64,000 bases of DNA, taken from the NCBI GenBank assembly GCA_016169945.1, contig JADLSH010000333.1:1674001-1738000 (forward strand). Direction: 5' to 3'. Position numbers and translations under genes: made by a program. This stretch comes from Trachythela sp. YZ-2020. Lineage: Eukaryota > Cnidaria > Anthozoa > Malacalcyonacea > Clavulariidae. Numbering within the stretch: position 1 is the stretch's first letter; every line of letters starts with the position of its first letter. Of the stretch, positions 29,435 through 39,410 are shown piece after piece. A model generated the notes under the pieces. The model searched no databases. It was not told the DNA's origin and worked only from the letters and a program-made list of their open reading frames with translations.

Positions 29435-32129
29435 CAGTGCTTCCATATTGGAGGAAATTTTACCAAAATAGAGGAAATGTGAAGGAAATTTAATTCTGGA
29501 GGAAATTTGAAGGAAATTTGCAAATAATGGAGGAAATTGGAAGGATTTTTAGAATTGTTGAAAAAGCAGATGTTTTACATGTTTTTTGACCTTTTTTGAG
29601 TTTTTTCGCCCTAACAGCCATCGGCAATGAAAAATGGATAGTGAAGAATCTTCCAATTCACTGTCAGAGCTAGAAGATGTTGAAGATGTTAATCCGAGCC
29701 AAAGACAACCAACCGGCCAAACAAATGAGACAGCAACAAAACGAAAGCGAAAGTGTGCACCACGAGAGCGACCTTTCATGGACAGATGGTTGCAAATTGA
29801 TGAGTTCAGGAGTTGGCTCGTAAGAAAAATTGGAAACGATAAAAAGGCGAAGCCATACTGTGGAGTTTGCAACAGATTTATAACGTGCTCAAAAACTGGC
29901 CTAAAACGGCATTCTCTAAGGAAAAAACATCAAGAAAATACCAAGACGACGACCACATCAGGATCTCTTCGCCAAATGTTAACGCAAGCAACAAGTGCTG
30001 ATGCTACAATGTCCATGGAAATAAAATTATGTGCATTTATCGCACAACACAATTTGCCTCTGTCACTCTCGGATGACTTGATCAAAGTTCTTCGCTCTCT
30101 TTTCCCTAATGATTCCGCTTTAAAAAAGGTGACGCTTGGCAAGCAAAAGGCGACAAACATCGTCCGTCAAGTGCTGGGTTTTGACTACCTCGAGGAAATG
30201 GTTTCGTTGCTGCGTGCACGCAAATTTAGCATTATAATCGACGAAGCTACAGATCAAAGTACCAAAAAACAACTTGCAATTGTTGCCTGTTTCTTTGACG
30301 TAGCCAAGTTTGAAATGCAGTACTGGTTGGTGGATATGATTGAGACAGAAGATGGTACTGCGCTGAGTATCTACTCAAAGATCAAAGAGACGTTTAACGG
30401 ACTTAACATCCCAATGGCCAACATAATTGGATACTCGTCTGATACAACCAACGTGATGTTCGGACAGTATAACTCTGTCTCTCAATTGTTAAAGTCTGAG
30501 TTTCCCCACGTACAGATTATCAAATGTTCATGTCACCTGATTCACTTGGTGTCATCCCAGGCTGCTTTGAAATTACCAAAGAGTATTGAAGATCTTTGCA
30601 GAGATATATATGCCCATTTTCATCGGTCTTCGAAGAGACAGGATGTGTATCAAGAGTTCCAAGCCTTTTTTGGTGCCGAACCACTGAAGCTGTTGTCCCC
30701 CTGCCAGACACGTTGGCTTTCACTGGAAGGATGCGTTAACCGACTGCTTGAACAATACCCGGCCTTGACACAGTATTTCACCCTGACCGCCAACGAAGAC
30801 CCGTCTCATTCGAACGACCGTATTTTAGCCTCCCTGCAGAATCGTTTCGTTCAAGCCTATCTTGAATTTCTAAGTTTTCAGCTCAGTCGTTTAAACGCTT
30901 TTAATCGGCTTTTCCAGAGTGAGCGACCTCTTCTTCACATTTTAAAACATGAAGTAGAGAACCTCATCAAATCGATCACAAGTGACTTCATGAAAGTTGA
31001 CATCGTGAAGACCACGCAGCCCAAAGATCTTGATCCTGCGGACGTCAGTCAACACGTTCCTTTACGCCAAACCTATCTTGGTTTAGGTGCTTCAGCTACT
31101 CTTCACGAAATTGAAGCCGGAGCCAGCAGAGAAGACGTTGACAAATTTTTTACTGACTGTAAAAACTTTCTTATCGAAAGTATTTTGCAGATACAAAGAA
31201 GATTCGACTTAGATGCAGAAGTACACAGAATTGTGGAGTGTCTCTTGCCTACCAATGCTGCTAATCGCACGCCCAGTTCCTTAGGAAGAATCTGCAACTT
31301 GTTGCCTTATCTAAGCGATATCCTCGACGTCAACAAGCTTGACTTGGAATGGAGACAGCACGCCTTTGAAGAGAGAATCAATCCTGGTCTCCAATGGAAT
31401 GAATACTGGTTGGTCGTTCGTGATGCCAAAACCCCGACAGGTGATGCAAGGTACCCACTTCTCATAAGATTTGTTGGCATACTTGCTTCTTTACCATTTG
31501 CAAACGTAGCTGTAGAAAGAATTTTTAGCCAACTTAAATTGGTTAAAACCGATCACCGAAACTCTTTAAAGTCGACAACTTTGGTTTCGTTACTCCAAAG
31601 TAAGATGCAGATGAAGAATGGCCACTGGTGTGCCGCCAGTCTCAAACCAAATAAGAGAGTTTTGGAACTTGCTTCCAAAATGAAGTCAAGTGCTACGGAT
31701 GAGGAAGTTAGAGAACTAAGAAAGGATCTTCTAAAAAAACTGTAATTTAGTTTTCATATGATATACAATGATACAAGGATAAGTACACACTAAACTGTTT
31801 AATGCTTATAATCAAAGTAGATTGATTAAGATTTATAGTTCATGTTAGAATTACGTTGTTATATTACAGAATAGAGGTGGTTATAAAATTATCGCCGTGA
31901 GTTTGTGGCTTAGATGCACGATATTTCCGCAAATTTATACTGAGAGTGATGGCAGAGTGTTCATTCGAACCATGTTCGAACTAATTTCACATATCTCCTA
32001 TGATTTTGCGAACAAAAGTTGCAAAATTCCTGGAGGAAATTTGGAGGAAATTTTGACATTTTCGAAGGAAATTTTGGTCAAAACGAGGAGAAAAAAAGGA
32101 ATTTTCAGTTTGGCAATATGGAAGCACTG
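29435..32129 (+). mobile_element. hAT DNA transposon nested in the DIRS element
   Basis: The 2695-bp element has 16-base inverted ends CAGTGCTTCCATATTG (left) and CAATATGGAAGCACTG (right) and an exact 8-bp target duplication ATTGTCAG (29427-29434 and 32130-32137). Subterminal GGAGGAAATTT / GAAGGAAATTT repeats are present in both end regions and are candidate transposase binding sites. It encodes one uninterrupted transposase. Removing it rejoins the DIRS reading frame (HPLHLT to MSLVMCHLSG). Confidence 0.96.
29634..31745 (+). CDS. hAT transposase
   Basis: A single 703-codon ORF without stops. A BED-type zinc finger lies at C76-C79-H93-H99 (YCGVCNRF...KRHSLRKKH). The first catalytic Asp is likely D203 (IIIDEATDQSTKKQ) and the second D270 (GYSSDTTNVMF). 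CSCHLIHLVSSQAA is the conserved C/H block. The catalytic Glu is E628 in the dimerisation region (LPFANVAVERIFSQLKLVKT). All three acidic residues and the hATC domain are present, so the protein looks functional. It cuts and pastes the element with 8-bp target duplications, which matches the flanks. The ATG at 29634 is the first in frame. Confidence 0.93.
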   Translation: MDSEESSNSLSELEDVEDVNPSQRQPTGQTNETATKRKRKCAPRERPFMDRWLQIDEFRSWLVRKIGNDKKAKPYCGVCNRFITCSKTGLKRHSLRKKHQENTKTTTTSGSLRQMLTQATSADATMSMEIKLCAFIAQHNLPLSLSDDLIKVLRSLFPNDSALKKVTLGKQKATNIVRQVLGFDYLEEMVSLLRARKFSIIIDEATDQSTKKQLAIVACFFDVAKFEMQYWLVDMIETEDGTALSIYSKIKETFNGLNIPMANIIGYSSDTTNVMFGQYNSVSQLLKSEFPHVQIIKCSCHLIHLVSSQAALKLPKSIEDLCRDIYAHFHRSSKRQDVYQEFQAFFGAEPLKLLSPCQTRWLSLEGCVNRLLEQYPALTQYFTLTANEDPSHSNDRILASLQNRFVQAYLEFLSFQLSRLNAFNRLFQSERPLLHILKHEVENLIKSITSDFMKVDIVKTTQPKDLDPADVSQHVPLRQTYLGLGASATLHEIEAGASREDVDKFFTDCKNFLIESILQIQRRFDLDAEVHRIVECLLPTNAANRTPSSLGRICNLLPYLSDILDVNKLDLEWRQHAFEERINPGLQWNEYWLVVRDAKTPTGDARYPLLIRFVGILASLPFANVAVERIFSQLKLVKTDHRNSLKSTTLVSLLQSKMQMKNGHWCAASLKPNKRVLELASKMKSSATDEEVRELRKDLLKKL

Positions 32130-33724
32130 ATTGTCAGGTGTAGAGGATGTCTTTCGTCCGGGTTGCTCTGCAGAAATAACGTGAACTCGTTCTTCGGTAA
32201 TACTACTGGTTTCTGAATCAACATTTTCATCAGTACTGGCCACCACGTTTGTGTTGGCCACTTTGGAACAAGAACTAGGCCTTCGGACTCTTCCTTCTGG
32301 ATTTTCTGAAGAACCCGACTGATCAGACTAAATGGGGGAAATGCATAGAATTTATAACTTATCCATGATTGGTGGAATGCATTGACTTCTAAGGCGTCTG
32401 GGTGAAATGAAAAGAACGGTTTAACCTGATAGTTTATCCGAGAAGCAAACAGATCAATGTTTGGTTGGAAATTAAGTTGTTCACAAGCTTTTTCAAACAA
32501 TTTTTTGTCAAGACACCATTCTGTGTTACGTCTAGACTTTCTAGACTCATAATCTGCCTCAACATTATCTTTACCCGGAATACGGGCAACTGTGAGCGAA
32601 ATTGTATTTAAAATACACCATTTCCATATGGTTTTCACAAGAGTGTTTAATTGTGGTGAGTGACTAGTTCCCATTTTATTTATAGTGACCTGGGCTGTGG
32701 TATTATCAACGAGCACTTTCACATGTTTTCCTGTAACTAAATAATTGTAGGCCTTTAGACCAAAAAACACAGCCAAATAATTTATATGGTATATGCTTTC
32801 CTCAGATGACCAAAGCCCCCCTGTGGTTAAATCATTGACCGCACATCCCCATCCTTGTTTAGAGGAATCTGTGCGAATCGTAATTTGTGGCTCTGGTTTA
32901 TATACCTGATTAACAGCTGTATCAACCCACCACTGGAGTTCACTTCTAGCTAGTGATGTCAAACTCATGCAGGCATCAAAGTTACCTGCGTTTTGTTTGA
33001 GGGCTATAGCCTTTTCACCCTCGATTATCCGAAAATGTAAAGGCCCATACATAACCCACGGAAAACTAGATATAATAATTCCTATGACCTGTGCAACTTC
33101 TCTAATAGATGGCTTTACACAGGAAAGAAGTCGTTGCACTGCAGACTTTAACTTTTCTGCCTTCTCTGGAGTCAGAGCAACTGTCATAGTGGTAGAATTA
33201 AGTAAAAAACCCAAAAAGGATAGTATTTGTGTTGGTATAAAAACAGATTTATCCGGGTGTGGTACAAACCCCAACTGATCAAGAAGTCTTACTGTATCTA
33301 TAACATTGTTAGCACATTGATCATAATCATATCCCAGTAGGAGAGCGTCATCAATGTAGGGAGATGACAAATGCCCCTGTTGTCTTAGGACTGTATACAC
33401 AGGCTTCATAAGCTTTGTGAATTTCCTTGGGCAGAATGCTAGACCATTAGGGAAGCATGTAAACTTGTAAAGGGTACCCTTCCATAAAAACTTTAGGTAC
33501 TTCTGATGTAATGAAGCAACCTGCACCGAATAATAGGCATCTTTTAAATCAACTTTAGCCATATAACAGTATGGTTTCATTAAACCTACAGCTGTCCAGA
33601 TTGAGTCCATTTTGAAGTGCCTATACAACACATGCTTATTTAAGCTCTTTAGGTTCAATATCAATCTATAAGACCCATCTAGTTTGGGTCTGAGAAATAT
33701 GGGGGAAATAAATTCACCCGGTTA
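32105..33724 (-). pseudogene. DIRS reverse transcriptase - RNase H (main part)
   Basis: The frame from 33664 encodes 519 residues: LILNLKSLNKHVLYRHFKM, MAKVDLKDAYYSVQV, FPNGLAFCPRKFTKLMKPV and PYIDDALLLG (catalytic YIDD). RNase H (ITIRTDSSKQGWGCAV ... GKDNVEADYESR) follows. The DIRS-specific tail is next (NIDLFASRINYQVKPFFSFH ... YAFPPFSLISRVLQKI ... PKWPTQTWWPVL). Upstream, the same frame is cut from its N-terminal part by a TAA at 33722-33724. The last residues before 32105 come from the hAT end; the natural C-terminus lies beyond the hAT insertion, ending near 29246. Confidence 0.9.
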
Positions 33725-34126
33725 ATGTTCTGACTCAACAATAACACCTTTTCCCAGCAGTTTATTAATTTCCTGGCCAATTATGCAATTTTCTTTATCA
33801 GAAAACTGATTTGATTTGCATGGCCCTTTTTGTTGTGGCTGGGAGGAAAATTCAATTCTTTCCCCCCAAACTGTGTTTAAAACTTCCGAGTCAGAAGTTA
33901 TTTTGCGCCACTCATTAAGATTGTTTGACAACTGGCCAGCTTTAAAAGAATTCGTCTTCAGGGTAAAGTAGCCTAAAATGTCAGGGACAAGTGCTACTAA
34001 ATTGCTCACCTGTAAATTATCTAAAACACACGAAGTTGTTCCTAATTTTACTGCCACGGCGTCTGTTGTCTTGTTTGTGGGTTCTTCTTTGATGGGAATG
34101 ACGACTTCGGAGGATGTCGCTTCCAC
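33722..34126 (-). pseudogene. DIRS RT N-terminal segment before a stop codon
   Basis: This frame is the same as the RT frame (the distance to 33664 is a multiple of three). It contains LNEWRKITSDSEVLNTVWGE and ENCIIGQEINKLLGKGVIVE, followed by a TAA where related proteins continue without a break; the text then goes on as PGEFISPIFLRPKLDGSYRL. The first residues overlap the gag ORF end. The identical TAA is present in the copy at 41026-41028. Confidence 0.85.
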
Positions 34127-35215
34127 TGGCGGCCTCGGAATAAAAAAGAAGAACGTCCTGTTCGTTGTCTGCCATCTGAGCCTGACGTGTTGTTGTTGTT
34201 CGACCAGCTTGCTGGAGTTCGGTTTCGAGCTCTCGACTGGCCAAATCTCTCTGGAACCGTGGTTTTACTTATTTTGTTTGAGGCTCGGATGTCGTTAAGT
34301 CTCGTTTGCAGATTATCCCCAAACAGAGACGTTGTTATAGGCACATGCGATGCACACAAACTGACATAGTCGTTATGCAAATTCGGTTTAATGGCGTCTC
34401 TTCGCCGCATGGACATATCACACATCGTGTGACCCAGCAGTGCCAAAGCATCCGTGTTCATCGTGATCAGCTGATCAACTTCCGGCAGGTTGGTATGGCG
34501 CATTTGGACAAGTTTGTCCGTAGAAAGACTAAGTATCGTTCCTACTTTTGCCATCATTTTTTGTGTTGTTGAAGCTCGAAGGTCATGGTGCTTTGCCTTA
34601 TTTTCGAGCTTGTCCCATATCTCGGCGTTTATGTGTGGGACTACCAACTTGTCACAGTTGGCGGGTCTGGAATATTTCAATATTTTTTCTTTTTGCTTTG
34701 CTTCGATAAGTTTTGTGGACCATCGCTTATTAACAATATCAGCATGTTGCTGATTTATGTCTGGTCCTACATCTTCCTCATGCTCGAAATCTTGTGAGAT
34801 TTCACTTAGCAAAGCGTCCTGCTCAAGTCGAGCATTTTTGGTGCTTGTTTCCCCCCTCTGTAGCCGAGTCGGCTAGGGGTTTTGTCTTCCGAAGTAATCC
34901 TTCGCCATCACTGGTATCACTTTCGACGTCTTGCTCATCGTTGTTACCATCTGCAGTCTTTCTCTTTTTTGCCGGTTGTTCCGGGGCAGAGGTTTCATGC
35001 AGTATTTTCTTCTTCATAGCTTCTTGCATCGACAACATCGAGGTGGATATACTGGTTAAAGCCTTGCTTAAATCGGTAAGTACTTCTTTCGGTGTCGGTA
35101 CTTCCTCGTCATACGCGAATACGTCTCCTGCATCTTCAGCGAGTAGCTCCCTTTTGTGTCTTTCTTCATCTCCAGAAGGCAAAGTTTCGTCGCTTTCTAT
35201 ATTTTTTGCTGCCAT
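34048..35215 (-). pseudogene. DIRS gag-like protein, one-base frameshift
   Basis: The ATG at 35215 opens 130 codons (34823-35215): acidic start, VLTDLSKALTSISTSMLSMQ coiled part, then KKRKTADGNNDEQDVESDTS. A run of six C at 34851-34856 (five in the copy at 42143) shifts the frame. The protein continues at 34048-34812 with LLSEISQDFEHEEDVGPDIN, KRWSTKLIEAKQKEKILKYS, VPHINAEIWDKLENKAKHHD and RRRDAIKPNLHNDYVSLCAS, a pattern typical of DIRS ORF1. An SR/RG-rich basic C-terminus follows. Role: presumed structural, RNA-binding. Confidence 0.85.
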
Positions 35216-35256
35216 TGGAAAAAACCAAACCGTCCACTCGTAAAACTACGCAGCAA

Positions 35257-35301
35257 CTGAACACTCGATCTGCGTGCGCATATCTCACATGACTCCTTAG
35301 T
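35257..35301 (-). repeat. Right inverted terminal repeat of the DIRS element
   Basis: Reverse complement of 28982-29026; CTGAACACTCGATCTGCGTG at its inner end. It is immediately upstream of the gag start. Confidence 0.9.
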
Positions 35302-35585
35302 GACGTAGTCCAATGACGAAATAGAATTGAATATTTCGGCAGTTTTTCGCTTCCAATGTGACTATATTTTATAATGTAAACAATACATGACTATTCGTAC
35401 TCAGCCTCTTTTCTCCCGGCCAAGTTTTGAAAAACCTATTTTTTGGCATGTTTGAGCCAAAATATCTCTGGAAGTATTCATCCGTTTAAAGAATGATGTA
35501 TATCATTTGAATTGTCTCGTCACGGCCGATTTTTGAGAAAAAATTGGTAATTGTGACATATGCACTTTAAGTAAAAGTTCTAAAT

Positions 35586-36104
35586 ATGGTATTAAACAGA
35601 CTAACATATAATGGAAAAATGTACCGTTGGCTTAAGTCATTCAAGGATCTAAAGAGTTTTGTTGAAGAATTATTAAACATTAAAGGGAAGTGGACATCCC
35701 CTGGAGGCGATGTTAAACTCTTCAAAAGCAACAAGGAAGGTGAATTTGTTATCAAATGGTATGGCCCTCGTTCAAAAAGACTCGCTATTCAGGGCAACAA
35801 CCTTGAGCATTATGTAAAGCTGAAGTTCGAAAGTTTGATTAATCAGTGTCAGAGCAACACAGACATTTTACATGAAGCTGCTCATGTAATCTCCCACCCA
35901 CAGGAGTCAGAGATTTGTAGCTGTGTTAAAGAATCGTTTGTGTCTCAACTAGTGAGTTTGAGAGCGGATATTGCAACTTTCGAGTCCCGGTTTAATAGTG
36001 AACTGGTGTCTGAAATTAATTCTCTCCGATTTAAGCAGAAAGACCTTGTATCTGTCATTCGTGAACAAGACGAAGTGATTTGTAAACTCAATGATGATAA
36101 TTAG
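35586..36104 (+). CDS. LINE ORF1-like protein (first copy)
   Basis: 172 codons from an ATG. Residues 30-65 (IKGKWTSPGGDVKLFKSNKE, then FVIKWYGPRSKRLAIQGNN) are a conserved block that I associate with the upstream ORF of cnidarian L2/RTE-like LINEs. The C-terminal third is helical and could be a coiled coil (SLRADIATFESRFNSELVSE). The ORF ends in TAG just after ATGATGATAA, and the next frame starts within it (36091), an overlap typical of LINE ORF1/ORF2. Function is unproven. Confidence 0.55.
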   Translation: MVLNRLTYNGKMYRWLKSFKDLKSFVEELLNIKGKWTSPGGDVKLFKSNKEGEFVIKWYGPRSKRLAIQGNNLEHYVKLKFESLINQCQSNTDILHEAAHVISHPQESEICSCVKESFVSQLVSLRADIATFESRFNSELVSEINSLRFKQKDLVSVIREQDEVICKLNDDN

Positions 36105-37214
36105 CTTTTCAAGAGACAGCGGTCTTGACTTAAAAAGCATATCTAAAGTAATTGATAATGATTTTGTGAACAATAGTCCAGCCTCTGTAAGCATAATTAG
36201 TATCCCTAATGGTCTTGAGACCATTGACAATGACCAGCCAACCGACCCACATATAAATACCTCGCTCTTCAATAGTCCTGCCTCTTTTAGTGAAATTAGC
36301 ATTCCTGATGTATCTGTGACCATTGTAAATTATCAGCCTACCGTTTCAAATGCCAATTCCGTAACCAGCGGCAAACCAATTAATGTTTGTAAATTAAACA
36401 AAGATTGTAGAACTAAATCAATGCCTGGTGAAATGATGAGATCTCAAGTTTCCACTGACTCTATACTTGACTATGCGGCTGTCACATCAAAACACTCTCA
36501 ACTAAATCGATCTACTGTTACTAATTCACCTAACCAGTATAATAATATGTTTGTTCAAGGAAAGCTGCGAAATAGTGCAATTGACATTTCCAATCAGCCA
36601 GTACCTAAACACCTAACTCTGTGTGCATTCCTGAGAAGGAATTCAATCATCCAGTACCCAACTTCAATCGTTTTCCTTTTCCTGTGGACCCTTGTCATTT
36701 CCCTCCTGTTCGGTCTCCAGCGTATTACCCCACGTTCCGACCATTCCCATATCCACCTCCACTTATGTCATTCCCATATCCACCTCCACTTAATCCTACA
36801 GTTGATCAATTAGCAGTCTCTTTCATGACCCAAATAACTGAGGCCATTGACCAAATTTTTCCTCAAAAGAAATTTAATCGCCACCACAGACAAACCATGG
36901 ATAACACCTGCAATCAAGCTTCTCGTCAAAGACCGACAGAGAGTGTTTCATAGCCATAATATTCCCTTATGGCGTTCGTTAAAACTTAAAGTCCAGAAAG
37001 AAATCACTAACAGGAAAAAGATCTTTTACAAAAGCAATATTCAGCAGTTAAGAAAAGACAATTGCTGTATGTGGTGGAAAATGATGAAGAATATGTCTGG
37101 AAAACCTGAGAATAAATCATGTTTCATGCTGGAACATGATGGAAAAATACTAGACCAATTAGAGTTAGTTAATATTCTTAATATGTCCTATACAGATATT
37201 CAGATATACCACCA
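36091..37214 (+). pseudogene. LINE ORF2 remnant: no endonuclease, broken before RT
   Basis: 36091-36813 encodes an S/T/N-rich linker (SKVIDNDFVNNSPASVSIIS) and then a proline-rich stretch in the next frame (36621-36953; PFPYPPPLMSFPYPPPL). From about 36880 the pre-RT region starts: TDKPWITPAIKLLVKDRQRV, NIPLWRSLKLKVQKEITNRK and WWKMMKNMSGKPENKSCF. The APE endonuclease expected between linker and pre-RT is missing, so an internal deletion of several hundred bases occurred. Homology with copy 2 ends at 37214 and no RT follows. Confidence 0.75.
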
Positions 37215-38377
37215 TTGTGAATTGTCTAATTGTGGACTATATATCATATGGTGTAGTGTGCAAGTTTTCCTCGTATTGAGAATGGACATTCTTGATTATC
37301 CACCTAAAATGTTGAATGTTGAAAAAACATGGGACTAAAATAGCCAACAATATCTCTCAAACCCAAATATTCAGACCATATGGTTTTCTTTATAGCGTTG
37401 TATAAAATTTCTATTAAATTTTTTTCACTCGCGAGTGCCATGCAATAATTTTCCACGGTGGCAAATTTACCGCCTGGGCTCGGATCATCAGTGACACTAC
37501 AGGCTGCAAAATATCCAGCATACCGCAAAGGCATTCCACGAAGTTTACATATTTTACGTGATCTTGTGCATTGTGCGCCCGCACCTCGCTACAACTGTCC
37601 GCACTTGCACTTTTACTTAATGTTATTTTGCGCACCTGCAAGTCATTTTACGCACCCGCACCTATTTTACCCAAGCTTTCCGCACCCGAGATCTCGGCGA
37701 AAAGTGCCCAACTCTGCAGTCTGGGCGCAAATTGAAAATATCTCCTCGTACTGCACTCCTAGTACGACGGCCATCGCTGGTCCCTCCAATATGGCCGCCA
37801 AATCTAAAACTGGCTTCAATTTTCATAGGTATAGAAGCTCGATCCAGGTACTATATTTTCAGATCAGTGGTTCGAATAGGCGAGGGGATTCTGCATGAGT
37901 GTATTTCTCAGTATAGCTCAGTGATGCAAAGTCGTCCACCATTTTTTTTTGTCATGGACGGTTTTTTAAGTTATGCGCATGCGCGAGTTAAAGCCGAGAG
38001 AAAACTGGTAACTAGCTACATCATGATTGGCTAAGACAACGATTTTGTTTTTATAACCGGTATCGTATCGAAGTCAAAATTCCCAGTATCGCCCACCACT
38101 ACAAAAAAATGTTTAAAAAGTACTTTTAAGTGCTATTCACTGCTGTTCAAGTGTCTTACTGGAGTTTTTTAACCACAACATATTTGCTTGTTTCGAGTAT
38201 ATTTTGGAAAGTTTCGAGCCGTTTGGTTTACGGTCTGTTTTGATAAATATGGCAAGTGACATGGAAATGGTAAACGAACAGTCTACTCAAACTTTGAGTA
38301 AACTTATACTCGAAATATGAGTAAACTTATACTCAAAATATGAGTACTTGTTACTCAAAAAAGGAGTTCTAGTTACT
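37215..38377. other. Non-coding; repeated GAGTA hairpins at 38290-38375
   Basis: Sequence right of the duplication is unrelated to copy 2. A GCAC-rich stretch (37560-37690) and an NRF1-like TGCGCATGCGC at 37974-37984 are present. At 38290-38375 the motif GAGTAAACTTATACTC occurs twice, followed by related GAGTA/TACTC pairs, giving small hairpins. No ORF here has a recognisable motif. Confidence 0.45.
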
Positions 38378-38734
38378 CTAATAATGATCGCGGACACGAT
38401 CAGCTCCCAATTCAAACCCACAAATATGACAGTCTACAGCGTCTTGGAACATTCGCTCTTCTTCTTTTTCAATTCGCATAGGCTCGATAAAATCAAGTTT
38501 CTCTTGAATATATTTCTGCTCTTCTAAACACTCCAGGAACTTGTCGACTGCATCTTCTCCACGATAAACAACAGGTGGTTTCGAATACTTCTCATGGTCA
38601 GATGCTACAAGGTACGAAAATCCGCAGGGTTGGTGGTGCTGGTATTTTTCAGTAAAGGATTTTTCAGGGTTAGGCTGGGCTGAGTCGATCTTTGCTGTAA
38701 GACATTCGAAGTCGGCATAGATCGCAAAGGGCAC
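38378..38734 (-). pseudogene. DNA polymerase B (protein-primed-like) exonuclease fragment
   Basis: The 118 codons read PFAIYADFECLTAKIDSAQP, QPCGFSYLVAS, PVVYRGEDAVDKFLECLEE and CHICGFELGADRVRDHY. IYADFECL is the first exonuclease motif (D-x-E) of family B polymerases of the type found in Polinton-like elements and related mobile DNA. The CHICG...H part is the zinc motif that commonly follows. The polymerase domain is absent, so it is only a fragment; which element it comes from is undecided. Confidence 0.65.
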
Positions 38735-38756
38735 TTTCAGCTGCTTATGGTAATCT

Positions 38757-39104
38757 TTGCATTGTCCTCGTTTACAACCAATTGAGAAAATTGATGGAAA
38801 AATAACAACGACTACAACTGTTATGACATCTCAGCAATTGCCGAATATAACAATTAAAGTCCTCCTAACTGAACAACATAGGAACAATGATGAGGAGCAT
38901 AGCAATTTCTTACTTCATATCAGGTTTTGGCGGCCTTCACAATATCTGCTGGACAAAATTCAAAGCGGAAAAACACTTTTTACTGAAGACCCTAGTGACG
39001 AGCAATTGCTCGAAGCTTTAAATAATTACCCGAACAGCACAGTTATTACTGTCTCTCGCAATGCTGCAAATCGGGTAAACAAAGTCGTTTTAGATAAGTT
39101 GTAA
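38757..39104 (+). pseudogene. PIF1-like helicase fragment
   Basis: Residues 35-115 resemble the middle of transposon-borne PIF1-type helicases: LLTEQHRNNDEEHSNFLLHI, then RFWRPSQYLLDKIQSGKTLF, then STVITVSRNAANRVNKVVLD. The Walker A and B motifs are not present. It ends with TAA at 39102-39104, soon after the conserved VTVSRNAA..VN block. It points away from the polymerase fragment at 38378, leaving only about 20 bases between their ORF starts. Confidence 0.55.
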
Positions 39105-39410
39105 AATTCGCCATTCCTTTCCTTCTTACACGCTTAATATGGCTTTTCTCCTGCCTGGTTGTGAGAATTTTTGTTCATTATAACGCGCAAAAACGACATA
39201 TTTTTAGTTACCAAAACCTTCACGCAATATAGATCCCTATGTTGTTTCTAATGACGTCACAAAGGTCATTGACCCCAAAGATAATTTTTTGAGAATTTGA
39301 TCCAAGATGGCGGCCGATGAGCAAATTTATCACATTTTACTTGCACTTTACTCGGAAACAAAAATGTTACAGACGTACCAGAAAAGAGTGTTGAAAGCTC
39401 AGACCAAGGA
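39105..39410. other. Non-coding between helicase and Pao fragments
   Basis: A stretch with GATGACGTCACAA-like CRE sequence (TGACGTCA at about 39252) and CCAAGATGGCGGCC (39302-39315), a YY1-like site followed by a start-like ATG. This could be an old promoter. No ORF of note. Confidence 0.35.

Larger units (their letters stand above)
28982..35301 (-). mobile_element. DIRS-like tyrosine-recombinase retrotransposon, interrupted by hAT
   Basis: The ends are 45-bp inverted repeats: 28982-29026 (ACTAAGGAGTCATGTGAGAT...) and its reverse complement at 35257-35301. Weaker similarity continues about 40 bases further out. On the minus strand the order is gag-like ORF, RT, RNase H, a methyltransferase-like/DIRS-specific region and the start of a tyrosine recombinase. 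This is DIRS organisation, and no LTR or integrase is present. The recombinase is cut off before its catalytic residues, next to the left repeat. A hAT element sits at 29435-32129. With an RT stop and a gag frameshift as well, the element is dead. Confidence 0.9.
33001..37214. repeat. 4.2-kb segmental duplication, copy 1
   Basis: This block is the same sequence, in the same orientation, as 40305-44504. Lengths (4214 and 4200) differ by 14, exactly explained by one extra C at 34851-34856 and a 13-bp deletion in copy 2 near 41945. Other differences are rare single bases. It contains part of the DIRS RT, the gag, the DIRS right terminal repeat and the 5' half of a LINE. Left of it the DIRS continues naturally; right of 37214 the LINE breaks off. 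Confidence 0.95.

Noticed and set aside
34187..35243. Several + strand ORFs (for example 34794-35243) opposite the DIRS gag
   Set aside because: They are antisense shadows; Ser/Phe-rich composition and no motif, while the minus frame matches DIRS gag.
37304..37641. Minus-strand ORFs right of segmental duplication copy 1
   Set aside because: No motif recognised and they overlap GCAC-rich low-complexity sequence.
37974..37984. NRF1-like TGCGCATGCGC as a promoter
   Set aside because: A single short palindrome with no downstream ORF; not enough to call a promoter.
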